From an uncultured Anaerovibrio sp. (GTDB taxonomy: Bacteria > Bacillota > Negativicutes > Selenomonadales > Selenomonadaceae), in assembly GCA_902785445.1 (NCBI GenBank), contig CACZYN010000095.1, positions 1 to 9,682 on the forward strand: 9,682 bases of DNA, in the 5' to 3' direction. Below, one piece after another: positions 1-5,954 of this stretch. Under the pieces are notes generated by a model. That model was not told where the DNA came from. It saw only the letters and a list, made by a program, of their open reading frames with translations, and made no database searches. Every line of letters starts with the position of its first letter. Position 1 is the stretch's first letter. Both the position numbers and the translations under genes were made by a program.

Positions 1-657
1 GACGTTAATGATGTTGATGTAGTAGCTTGCCCTACTGCTACTGCTCTGGCTGCTGTTACTGAGGCTGCTAAGGGTTCCAAGATCCATGTGGGTGCACAGA
101 ATGTTCACTGGGAGCCAAAAGGTGCTTACACTGGTGAAATCTCCACTGGTATGCTTAAGGAAATCGGCGTTGAGTATGTAATTCTTGGCCATTCCGAGCG
201 TCGCGATTACTTTGGTGAGACTGATGAGGGCGTAAACAAGCGCGCTCGTGCTGCTTTTGCTGCTGGTCTTACTCCAATCATCTGCTGCGGTGAGTCCCTG
301 GAAATCCGTGAGGCTGGTACTTACATCGCTCATGTTGTAAAGCAGATTAAGGCTGCTCTTGCTGGCTTCACTGCTGACGAAGTTGGCAAGCTGGTTATCG
401 CTTACGAGCCAATCTGGGCTATCGGTACTGGCAAGACTGCTACCTTCGAGCAGGCTGAGGAAGTTTGCAAGGCTATCCGTGAGGCTGTTGCTGAGGTATT
501 TGGCCAGGCTGCTGCAGATGCAATCCGTATTCAGTATGGCGGTTCCGTAAAGCCAGCTACCATTAAGGATCTCATGGCTCAGCCAAACGTTGATGGTGCT
601 TTGGTTGGTGGCGCATCCCTGAAGGCTGCTGACTTCTCCGCTATTGTAAAATTCTAA
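1..657 (+). CDS. tpiA: Triosephosphate isomerase, 3' part (5' end outside window)
   Basis: Interconverts dihydroxyacetone phosphate and glyceraldehyde 3-phosphate in glycolysis and gluconeogenesis; a cytosolic TIM barrel. The reading frame is open from base 1, giving 218 visible residues. The family is about 250 long, so roughly the first 35, including the N-terminal GNWKMN-type segment, lie upstream. The GTG at 88 that could be read as a start is internal, because family sequence continues in frame before it (VACPTATALAAV). The catalytic His is in GHSERR (fragment residue 64) and the catalytic Glu in YEPIWAIGTGK (residue 136). The C-terminal phosphate-binding loops YGGSV and GALVGGASL are present. 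Codons are strongly biased (GCT for Ala, GGT for Gly), as expected for a highly expressed gene. gpmI follows after 17 bp, so the two are very likely co-transcribed with upstream glycolytic genes. Identification is secure. Confidence 0.97.
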   Translation, partial: DVNDVDVVACPTATALAAVTEAAKGSKIHVGAQNVHWEPKGAYTGEISTGMLKEIGVEYVILGHSERRDYFGETDEGVNKRARAAFAAGLTPIICCGESLEIREAGTYIAHVVKQIKAALAGFTADEVGKLVIAYEPIWAIGTGKTATFEQAEEVCKAIREAVAEVFGQAAADAIRIQYGGSVKPATIKDLMAQPNVDGALVGGASLKAADFSAIVKF

Positions 658-674
658 TTGAGGTTGATTCAATA

Positions 675-2207
675 ATGGCAAAATTAAAAAATGCACCTGT
701 TGCATTAATTATCATGGATGGCTACGGCAACGGTAAAACCAATGATCCAAACAATGCCATTCAGATTGCTAAGACTCCGGTTATTGACGGTTTAAAGCAG
801 AATTTCCCTACTACCCATATTCAGGCTTCTGGTGAGTTTGTTGGTTTGCCTGACGGTCAGATGGGTAACTCTGAGGTTGGACATACCAACATCGGTGCTG
901 GTCGGATTATTTATCAGGCTTTGACCCGTATTACCAAAGCTATAAAAGATGGTGATTTCTTCGAGAACAAGGCTCTGTTGAGTGTTGCTCAGGAAACAAA
1001 GGACAAGGGCGGTGCCCTTCATCTGATGGGCTTGGTTTCCCCTGGTGGTGTACACAGCCATAGCGAGCATCTTTATGGCTTGTTGGAATTCGCCAAGAAG
1101 CAGGGTTTCAAGGATGTATATGTACATGCCTTCCTGGATGGCCGTGATGTAGACCCATCTTCCGCAGCTGAATATGTAGCTGATTTGGAAAAGAAAATTG
1201 CTGAAATTGGTTGTGGTAAGGTTGCTACCGTGGCTGGCCGCTATTATGCAATGGATCGTGATAAGCGCTGGGATCGTGTCCAGAAGGCTTATGAGGCGAT
1301 TGCCATCGCTAAGGGCGTTGCCGGATCTGATGCAGTGGAGGCTATCAAGGCGTCCTATGCAGATGAAGTTACCGATGAGTTCGTGCTTCCAGTAGTAGTT
1401 GGCGATTATAAGGGTATGAAGGATGGCGACGGAGTTATTTTCTTCAACTTCCGTCCAGACCGGGCCCGTGAGTTGACCCATGCCTTTACTGATACTGATT
1501 TTGATGGCTTTGAGCGCAAGGCACTGCAGCTTTCCTTTGCTACCATGACTCAGTATGAGGAAGGTCTCAATGTTAAGGTGGCATACCCACCAGAGTCCAT
1601 TGAGAATACCCTTGGTTCGGTTATTTCCAAGAATGGCATGACTCAGCTGCGCATAGCTGAAACCGAGAAATATGCCCATGTTACCTTCTTCTTCAACGGC
1701 GGTGTTGAAGAGCCTTACGAAGGTGAGGATCGTATTTTGGTTCCGTCTCCAAAGGTAGCTACCTATGATTTGCAGCCTGAAATGAGTGCCATCGAGGTTA
1801 CTGACAAGGTAGTTGAGGCCATTAAGTCCGGCAAGTACGATTTCATCATTCTGAACTATGCTAATGGAGATATGGTTGGTCATACCGGTGTTATCGAAGC
1901 AGCTGTTAAGGCTGTGGAGACCGTTGATACCTGTGTTGGCCGCTTTGTTGAGGCTATTCGCGAGGTTGGCGGTGAAGTGTGTATTACTGCTGATCACGGT
2001 AATGCAGACCAGATGGTGGATCCAGAGTCTGGAGCGCCATTCACTGCGCATACCACTAACCCAGTACCGTTCATCGTAGTATCCGACCGTGTAGGTTGGA
2101 TTGCCAGCGATGGTGCACTCTGCGATATTGCTCCAACCTTGCTTACTTTGGCAGGTATGGAAATTCCGGCAGAGATGACCGGTACCCCAATGATTAAGCT
2201 TAAGTAA
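675..2207 (+). CDS. gpmI: 2,3-bisphosphoglycerate-independent phosphoglycerate mutase
   Basis: Interconverts 3-phosphoglycerate and 2-phosphoglycerate through a phosphoserine intermediate; a cytosolic, Mn-dependent member of the alkaline phosphatase superfamily. It has 510 residues, the normal length. The metal-binding Asp is at D15 (IIMDGYG) and the catalytic Ser at S66 in GQMGNSEVGH. Substrate-site motifs follow: GGVHSH (124-129), LDGRD (154-158), GRYYAMDRD (188-196) and FRPDRARE (259-266). The phosphatase domain resumes with the conserved Lys/His region (TEKYAH, 330-335), NGDMVGHTG (397-405), ADHGN (439-443) and AHTTNP (458-463). No key residue is missing. The start is ATG 675 with a GAGGT Shine-Dalgarno about ten bases upstream, 17 bp after the tpiA stop. 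The pairing with tpiA fits a lower-glycolysis operon. A long antisense reading frame across the gene is a coding shadow. Confidence 0.98.
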   Translation: MAKLKNAPVALIIMDGYGNGKTNDPNNAIQIAKTPVIDGLKQNFPTTHIQASGEFVGLPDGQMGNSEVGHTNIGAGRIIYQALTRITKAIKDGDFFENKALLSVAQETKDKGGALHLMGLVSPGGVHSHSEHLYGLLEFAKKQGFKDVYVHAFLDGRDVDPSSAAEYVADLEKKIAEIGCGKVATVAGRYYAMDRDKRWDRVQKAYEAIAIAKGVAGSDAVEAIKASYADEVTDEFVLPVVVGDYKGMKDGDGVIFFNFRPDRARELTHAFTDTDFDGFERKALQLSFATMTQYEEGLNVKVAYPPESIENTLGSVISKNGMTQLRIAETEKYAHVTFFFNGGVEEPYEGEDRILVPSPKVATYDLQPEMSAIEVTDKVVEAIKSGKYDFIILNYANGDMVGHTGVIEAAVKAVETVDTCVGRFVEAIREVGGEVCITADHGNADQMVDPESGAPFTAHTTNPVPFIVVSDRVGWIASDGALCDIAPTLLTLAGMEIPAEMTGTPMIKLK

Positions 2208-2240
2208 TTAGCCTAATCGATTAAGTGTTTGGAAGATGCC

Positions 2241-2272
2241 CGGTGGCCCCAGGCCTGGCTTTAGGGCCACTG
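2241..2272. repeat. GC-rich inverted repeat between gpmI and the Fe-S scaffold gene
   Basis: GTGGCCC (2243-2249) pairs exactly with GGGCCAC (2264-2270). One G-T and one C-G pair extend this to about nine base pairs around a 14-base loop. Part of the loop belongs to a second, mutually exclusive palindrome, CCAGGCCTGG (2249-2258). No T-run follows, so it is not a classical intrinsic terminator. It could be a Rho-assisted or weak terminator for gpmI, an mRNA-stability hairpin, or an operator. The AT-rich stretch after it (2282-2293, TATTATATTATA) contains several -10-like hexamers, so a promoter for the next gene is possible, but I see no convincing -35 partner. Confidence 0.5.
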
Positions 2273-2312
2273 AGCATTGAGTATTATATTATAGTGAAGA
2301 GAGGAATACGAA

Positions 2313-2959
2313 ATGATTTATTATGATAAGCATGTTGAAGACATGACTTGCATCGCAAAAGAAGTAAACCATGGTCCAGCTCCAATTCCTGAAGAGGGCA
2401 AATGGGTACAGTCCAAGGAGATTAAAGACATCAGCGGTCTTACTCATGGTATTGGCTGGTGTGCTCCTCAGCAGGGCGGCTGCAAGCTGACTCTGAACGT
2501 TAAGGGACCCATTCCGCTGCTATGGCATCTGAAATTCTCCCAGGCAAGACTATTCTGGAAGCATTGAATACTGACCTGGTTTGCGATGCTATCAACACTG
2601 CAATGCGTGAGCTTTTCCTGCAGATTGTTTACGGTCGTACTCAGACTGCATTCTCCGATGACGGTCTGCCAGTAGGCGCAGGCTTGGATGACCTGGGCAA
2701 GGGCCTCCGCAGCCAGGTTGGTACTTTGTACTCCACTAAGCTGAAGGGTCCTCGTTACCTCGAATTAGCTGAAGGTTATGTTACTAAGATGGCTATCGAC
2801 AAAGAAGATCGCGTAATCGGTTATGAAGTTGTTCATCTCGGCAAGGCTATGGAAGCTATTGCTGCTGGTATGGATGCTAATGAAGCTATCAAGAAGAACA
2901 CCTCCACTAAGGGCCGTTATGCAGATGCTGCCCGTTACATCGATCCTCGTAAGGAATAA
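2313..2959 (+). pseudogene. NifU-like iron-sulfur cluster assembly scaffold protein, frame broken by an internal deletion
   Basis: Relatives are annotated as Fe-S assembly scaffold proteins of the NifU/IscU type and sit next to GGGtGRT genes; their cellular targets are not known to me. ATG 2313 has an AGAGGA Shine-Dalgarno eight bases upstream. The first frame gives 66 family-like residues, including WCAPQQGGCKL with C50 and C57, then 18 unrelated codons to a TGA at 2565-2567. The family sequence resumes one frame over at about 2507 (THSAAMASEILPG) and runs to the stop at 2957-2959. From memory, intact relatives carry roughly 14 residues at the junction, including a GCSGM motif with a conserved Cys. 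That block is absent, and the missing length must be 3n+1 bases. The 3' part alone could begin at ATG 2522 but has no good Shine-Dalgarno. Codon use is the same on both sides, so the lesion is recent, or it is an assembly or read error. Confidence 0.75.
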
Positions 2960-2992
2960 TTTGAGATAACGACAGGAAGGACTGAAAAAGAA

Positions 2993-3994
2993 ATGGCATT
3001 ATTTGAAGGCTATGAGCGCCGCATTGACGGTATAAATGAGGTTTGCAAGAAATATGGTATTGCTTCCATTGAAGCTGCCGCTGATATTTGTAAGGAAAAG
3101 GGCTTTGACCCAGCTGCTATCGTTTCCGATTTGCAGCCAATCTGCTTCGAGAATGCAAAGTGGGCTTACACTCTTGGTGCCGCTATTGCAATCAAGAAGG
3201 GCGTAAAGACTGCTGCTGATGCTGCCAAGGCTATTGGTGAAGGCATCCAGGCATTCTGTGTTCCTGGTTCCGTTGCTGACCATCGTAAGGTAGGTTTGGG
3301 CCATGGTAATCTGGCTGCTATGCTCCTCACTGAGGATGCTGAGTGCTTTGCATTCTTGGCTGGTCATGAGTCCTTTGCAGCTGCTGAGGGTGCCATCGGT
3401 ATCGCTCAGACTGCCAACAAGGTTCGTAAGAACCCTCTCCGGGTTATTCTGAACGGTCTTGGTAAAGACGCTGCTCAGATTATTTCCCGTATCAACGGCT
3501 TTACCTATGTTCAGACCCAGTATGATTACAAGGCTGGCAAGGTTAACGTTGTAAAAGAGGTTCCTTATTCTGATGGTCCTCGTTCCAAGGTTAAGTGCTA
3601 TGGTGCTGACTCTGTTCCTGAGGGTGTAGCTATCATGCATCTGGAGAAGGTTGATATTTCTATCACCGGTAACTCCACTAACCCTACCCGCTTCCAGCAT
3701 CCAGTAGCTGGTACCTACAAGAAGGAGTGCATCGAGCTTGGCAAGAAGTACTTCTCTGTAGCTTCCGGTGGTGGTACTGGTCGTACCCTGCATCCAGATA
3801 ACATGGCAGCAGGTCCTGCTTCCTATGGTATGACTGATACTCTCGGTCGTATGCATTCTGATGCACAGTTCGCTGGTTCTTCTTCTGTACCTGCCCATGT
3901 TGATATGATGGGCCTCATCGGTGCCGGCAACAACCCAATGGTTGGTATGTCCGTAGCCGTAGCAGTTGCAGTTGCTGAGGCAATGAACAAGTAA
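2993..3994 (+). CDS. GGGtGRT-family protein, function unknown
   Basis: This 333-residue soluble protein carries the motif that names its family, GGGTGRT at 259-265 inside SVASGGGTGRTLHPDN. Other conserved-looking blocks are PGSVADHRKVGLGHGN (91-106), FLAGHESFAAAEG (121-133) and the C-terminal SSVPAHVDMMGLIGAGNNPM (297-316). Cysteines lie at 18, 33, 51, 89, 118, 202 and 246. I see no signal peptide and no clear membrane segment, although the C-terminus is rich in alternating Val-Ala. The biochemical activity is not established to my knowledge. Its partnership with a NifU-like scaffold gene suggests a role linked to Fe-S clusters or a metallocofactor. ATG 2993 has a strong AGGAAGG about 12 bases upstream, a rather long spacing. 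Codon bias resembles tpiA, which suggests high expression. An intrinsic terminator follows at once. Confidence 0.9.
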   Translation: MALFEGYERRIDGINEVCKKYGIASIEAAADICKEKGFDPAAIVSDLQPICFENAKWAYTLGAAIAIKKGVKTAADAAKAIGEGIQAFCVPGSVADHRKVGLGHGNLAAMLLTEDAECFAFLAGHESFAAAEGAIGIAQTANKVRKNPLRVILNGLGKDAAQIISRINGFTYVQTQYDYKAGKVNVVKEVPYSDGPRSKVKCYGADSVPEGVAIMHLEKVDISITGNSTNPTRFQHPVAGTYKKECIELGKKYFSVASGGGTGRTLHPDNMAAGPASYGMTDTLGRMHSDAQFAGSSSVPAHVDMMGLIGAGNNPMVGMSVAVAVAVAEAMNK

Positions 3995-4011
3995 TAAATC
4001 TTTCGTAGTTT

Positions 4012-4052
4012 AAAAGGCTGGGAAATGAGCAATCATTTCTCAGCCTTTTTTT
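4012..4052 (+). terminator. Intrinsic terminator after the GGGtGRT gene
   Basis: A 17-bp stem is formed by 4012-4028 and 4033-4049 with a GCAA loop and a single G-T pair. The strand then runs through seven T (4046-4052). It lies 17 bases after the stop codon of the GGGtGRT gene and closes the plus-strand block. Confidence 0.93.
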
Positions 4053-4070
4053 GTGCTTATTTTTTGTAAC

Positions 4071-4098
4071 AAAAAAGCCCAGGAACAAGTCCTGAGCT
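4071..4098 (-). terminator. Intrinsic terminator after tRNA-Glu (minus strand)
   Basis: Read on the minus strand, AGCTCAGGA (4098-4090) pairs with TCCTGGGCT (4084-4076) around a five-base loop, with one G-U pair, and is followed by a T-run (4076-4071). It begins 8 bases after the CCA end of tRNA-Glu. With the plus-strand terminator ending at 4052 it forms a tail-to-tail pair with 18 bases between the two T-runs. Confidence 0.9.
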
Positions 4099-4106
4099 GT
4101 GATTTC

Positions 4107-4181
4107 TGGTGACGCGTAGGGGATTCGAACCCCTGAAGCCGCCGTGAGAGGGCGGAGTCTTAACCACTTGACCAACGCGCC
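4107..4181 (-). tRNA. tRNA-Glu(CUC), CCA encoded
   Basis: The minus-strand transcript folds as a 75-base tRNA including an encoded CCA. The acceptor arm is GGCGCGT with ACGCGTC (one G-U), the D arm GTC/GAC, and the anticodon stem CCGCC/GGCGG with loop CTCTCAC, giving anticodon CUC for codon GAG. The T arm is AGGGG/CCCCT around TTCGAAT, and the discriminator base is A. It has its own strong promoter and a terminator, and lies 75 bp downstream of gltX, whose product charges it. Confidence 0.97.
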
Positions 4182-4194
4182 GTTGACAAGGAAT

Positions 4195-4223
4195 ATAATA
4201 CCTCTTTTAGAGTATCTTGTCAA
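4195..4223 (-). promoter_or_regulatory. Near-consensus housekeeping promoter of tRNA-Glu
   Basis: On the minus strand a perfect -35 TTGACA (4223-4218) is followed by a 17-base spacer and a -10 TATTAT (4200-4195, one mismatch to TATAAT). Transcription should start around 4188, a few bases before the mature tRNA 5' end at 4181. This lets tRNA-Glu be made independently of gltX upstream of it. Confidence 0.9.
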
Positions 4224-4256
4224 ATGTTTTTTTCATTTTTTTTAAGGAATGATGTT

Positions 4257-5726
4257 TTAATCCTGAACTTTAGTAAGACCAAGCTCCAAACGTTTCATGG
4301 ATTCGTCCTTACCTAATATGTAGAGAAGCTCTGTAACACCGCCTGGGGTAACCTTTTGTCCGGAAAGGGCAATGCGAACTGGCCACATAAAGGTACCCAT
4401 CTTGATTCCACTATCAGCAATAGCAGGCTGCAGCTTGTCATCAATACCCTCTGGGGTCCATTCGGTGACAGTATTTAAAATCTCTATGGCTTTTGGCAGG
4501 ATTTCAGCGGCCTTTTCTGGATTTACCTTATTGCGCTTGTTGTTGAACAGGTCAACATCGTATTTTGGCAGTTCCTTAAAGAAACCGATCTGTTCTGGAA
4601 TTTCGTTATAGCGGTTGACCCGGGTACGAAGCAGAGCTGCCAGATAATCCCACTTTTCGTGGAGACTTTCTGCAATTATACCACCAAAGGCTTTGGAGTG
4701 GTGAGCGAAGTCACTGTCACTCATGGCCTTGAAATATTCCCCGTTTACCCAGTCCAGCTTATTGTAATCAAATACGGCCGGGGATTTGCTGAGGCCCTCC
4801 AAGGAGAACTTGGCAATTAATTCCTCCATGGTGAATATTTCCTGCTCGGATTTCGGGCTCCAACCCAAAAGGGCTACGTAGTTGGTGATAGCCTCCGGGA
4901 GATAGCCCATATCCACCAGCTGGCTAAAACCAGTGGCACCGTGACGCTTGGACAGCTTGGAAACGGATCCGTCCTCACTCTTGCCCATAACTGGTGGCAG
5001 ATGAATGAACACAGGTGGTTCCCAATTCAGGAACTGGTATAAAAGTACATGTTTTGGGGTGGAAGTTATGAACTCAGTTCCCCGGAAAACATGGCTTATG
5101 TCCATGAGATGGTCATCAATTACATTGGCGAAGTTGTAGGTAGGCATGCCATCCCGCTTTAAGATAACCTGATCCTCCAAGGTGTCACAGGCGATGGTAA
5201 TATTGCCATGTACCACATCATGGAAGGTCACCTCACCAGTGAGAGGCATTTTCTGCCGGATTACATAAGGACGTCCCTCGGCCAAATACTGGTCAATGAC
5301 GGACTGCTCCAAATCCCGGCAAGCCCGATTGTAGCCACCGAAGCTCTTGGCATCGCCAGACTCCTGAGCTGCATGCTGCTCCTCGCTGCAATCTGTGCAG
5401 AAGCAACGATAAGCATGGCCCTTTTCAATGAGCTCTTCAGCGTATTTTTTGTAAATGTCCAGCCGCTGGCTCTGAATGTATGGTCCACAATCACCACCGA
5501 TATCTGGTCCCTCGTTAGGGATGATGTTGGCAGCTTTCAGGGTATTTTGAATAAATTCTACTGCGTCAGCCACATAGCGCTTCTGGTCCGTATCTTCAAT
5601 ACGGAGCAAAAAGTCACCCTGGTTGGCTTTGGCAAAGAGATACCCATAGAGAGCAGTACGCAGGTTGCCGATGTGCATATAGCCAGTTGGGCTTGGGGCA
5701 AAACGAGTACGAACGCGATTTGTCAA
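4257..5726 (-). CDS. gltX: Glutamate--tRNA ligase (glutamyl-tRNA synthetase)
   Basis: Charges tRNA-Glu with glutamate using ATP; a cytosolic class I aminoacyl-tRNA synthetase. With the TTG start at 5726 it has 489 residues, normal for the family. The N-terminus is the usual VRTRFAPSPTG, followed by the HIGH-type motif MHIGN (17-21) and LRIEDTD (41-47). A cysteine cluster CFCTDC (108-113) with C136 resembles the zinc site of some GluRS enzymes. The KMSKS-type motif is VSKLSKRHG (255-263), and the C-terminal part is the anticodon-binding helical domain. A TTG at 5741 is in frame but overlaps the Shine-Dalgarno, so the 5726 start is preferred. A terminator-like hairpin and tRNA-Ser lie directly upstream and tRNA-Glu directly downstream. 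No terminator is seen between gltX and tRNA-Glu, so the message probably runs through it. Whether the enzyme also misacylates tRNA-Gln cannot be told here. Confidence 0.97.
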   Translation of the reverse strand: MTNRVRTRFAPSPTGYMHIGNLRTALYGYLFAKANQGDFLLRIEDTDQKRYVADAVEFIQNTLKAANIIPNEGPDIGGDCGPYIQSQRLDIYKKYAEELIEKGHAYRCFCTDCSEEQHAAQESGDAKSFGGYNRACRDLEQSVIDQYLAEGRPYVIRQKMPLTGEVTFHDVVHGNITIACDTLEDQVILKRDGMPTYNFANVIDDHLMDISHVFRGTEFITSTPKHVLLYQFLNWEPPVFIHLPPVMGKSEDGSVSKLSKRHGATGFSQLVDMGYLPEAITNYVALLGWSPKSEQEIFTMEELIAKFSLEGLSKSPAVFDYNKLDWVNGEYFKAMSDSDFAHHSKAFGGIIAESLHEKWDYLAALLRTRVNRYNEIPEQIGFFKELPKYDVDLFNNKRNKVNPEKAAEILPKAIEILNTVTEWTPEGIDDKLQPAIADSGIKMGTFMWPVRIALSGQKVTPGGVTELLYILGKDESMKRLELGLTKVQD

Positions 5727-5739
5727 TTTCAATTCCTCC
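5724..5739 (-). promoter_or_regulatory. Shine-Dalgarno and TTG start of gltX
   Basis: GGAGG (5739-5735 on the minus strand) precedes TTG 5726-5724 by eight bases, the ideal distance. Two other in-frame TTG codons are at 5741, which overlaps the GGAGG, and 5732, only two bases after it; both are badly placed. The chosen start also gives the family-typical N-terminus MTNRVRTRF. The T-run of the hairpin at 5769-5745 ends immediately before this GGAGG. Confidence 0.85.
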
Positions 5740-5769
5740 AAAAAAAGAGATTGCCAGGGGCAAACTCTT
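5740..5769 (-). terminator. Terminator-like hairpin between tRNA-Ser and gltX
   Basis: On the minus strand AAGAGTTTGCC (5769-5759) pairs with GGCAATCTCTT (5755-5745) across a three-base loop, with one T-T mismatch, followed by a seven-T run (5746-5740). It lies 8 bases after the tRNA-Ser CCA end, so it looks like the intrinsic terminator of that tRNA. It ends directly at the gltX Shine-Dalgarno. As no promoter is visible between the tRNA and gltX, it may act as a partial terminator that sets gltX read-through. Confidence 0.82.
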
Positions 5770-5777
5770 GAATACTC

Positions 5778-5866
5778 TGGCAGAGAGGGTGGGATTCGAA
5801 CCCACGGAGGCTATTAACCTCACTTGATTTCGAGTCAAGCACCTTCGACCACTCGGACACCTCTCC
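5778..5866 (-). tRNA. tRNA-Ser(CGA), CCA encoded
   Basis: The 89-base minus-strand sequence folds as a type II tRNA. The acceptor 5' strand is GGAGAGG and the 3' strand CCTCTCT, with a G-U at the terminal 1-72 pair, discriminator G and encoded CCA. The anticodon stem is CTTGA/TCAAG with loop CTCGAAA, giving anticodon CGA for codon UCG. A long variable arm (around TGAGGTTAATAGCCTC) marks it as serine-specific, and the T arm is GTGGG/CCCAC around TTCGAAT. A terminator-like hairpin and then gltX follow on the same strand. Confidence 0.97.
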
Positions 5867-5908
5867 ATATATATTACTAATGGCATAGGCCATATGAATA
5901 ACGGTAAT

Positions 5909-5937
5909 ATTATATAATATATTGGGTGAAAAATAAA
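5909..5937 (-). promoter_or_regulatory. Likely promoter of tRNA-Ser
   Basis: On the minus strand a perfect -10 TATAAT (5914-5909) sits 17 bases after a weak -35-like TTTATT (5937-5932). The predicted start near 5902 leaves a leader of about 35 bases before the tRNA, which would be removed by RNase P. The region is so AT-rich that other -10 choices exist. I see no terminator between yigZ (stop at 5955) and this promoter, so read-through from yigZ is also possible. Confidence 0.6.
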
Positions 5938-5954
5938 GTAAGAAAACGTGAAGT

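Noticed and set aside
792..2051. Long open frame on the minus strand across gpmI (419 codons)
   Set aside because: It lies wholly inside gpmI, has no recognisable family motif, and is explained by the biased codon use of the real gene. gpmI itself is unambiguous.
2505..2525. Programmed frameshifting in the scaffold gene
   Set aside because: No slippery heptamer or downstream pseudoknot is evident, and expected family residues are missing at the junction. A deletion explains both facts better.
2999..3898. Long open frame on the minus strand across the GGGtGRT gene (299 codons)
   Set aside because: It is a shadow of a highly codon-biased gene. The translated product shows no family likeness and there is no independent promoter.
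3957..3981. Short repeat of Val-Ala codons near the end of the GGGtGRT gene
   Set aside because: The codons vary (GTA GCC, GTA GCA, GTT GCA, GTT GCT), so this is a hydrophobic C-terminal segment of the protein and not a DNA repeat of mobile or regulatory origin.
3915..4223. Minus-strand open frame covering tRNA-Glu and two terminators
   Set aside because: It runs through a complete tRNA gene, its promoter and two hairpin terminators, so it cannot be a real coding region.
5208..5771. Plus-strand open frame of 187 codons opposite gltX
   Set aside because: It is antisense to conserved gltX motifs, has no Shine-Dalgarno and no family likeness.
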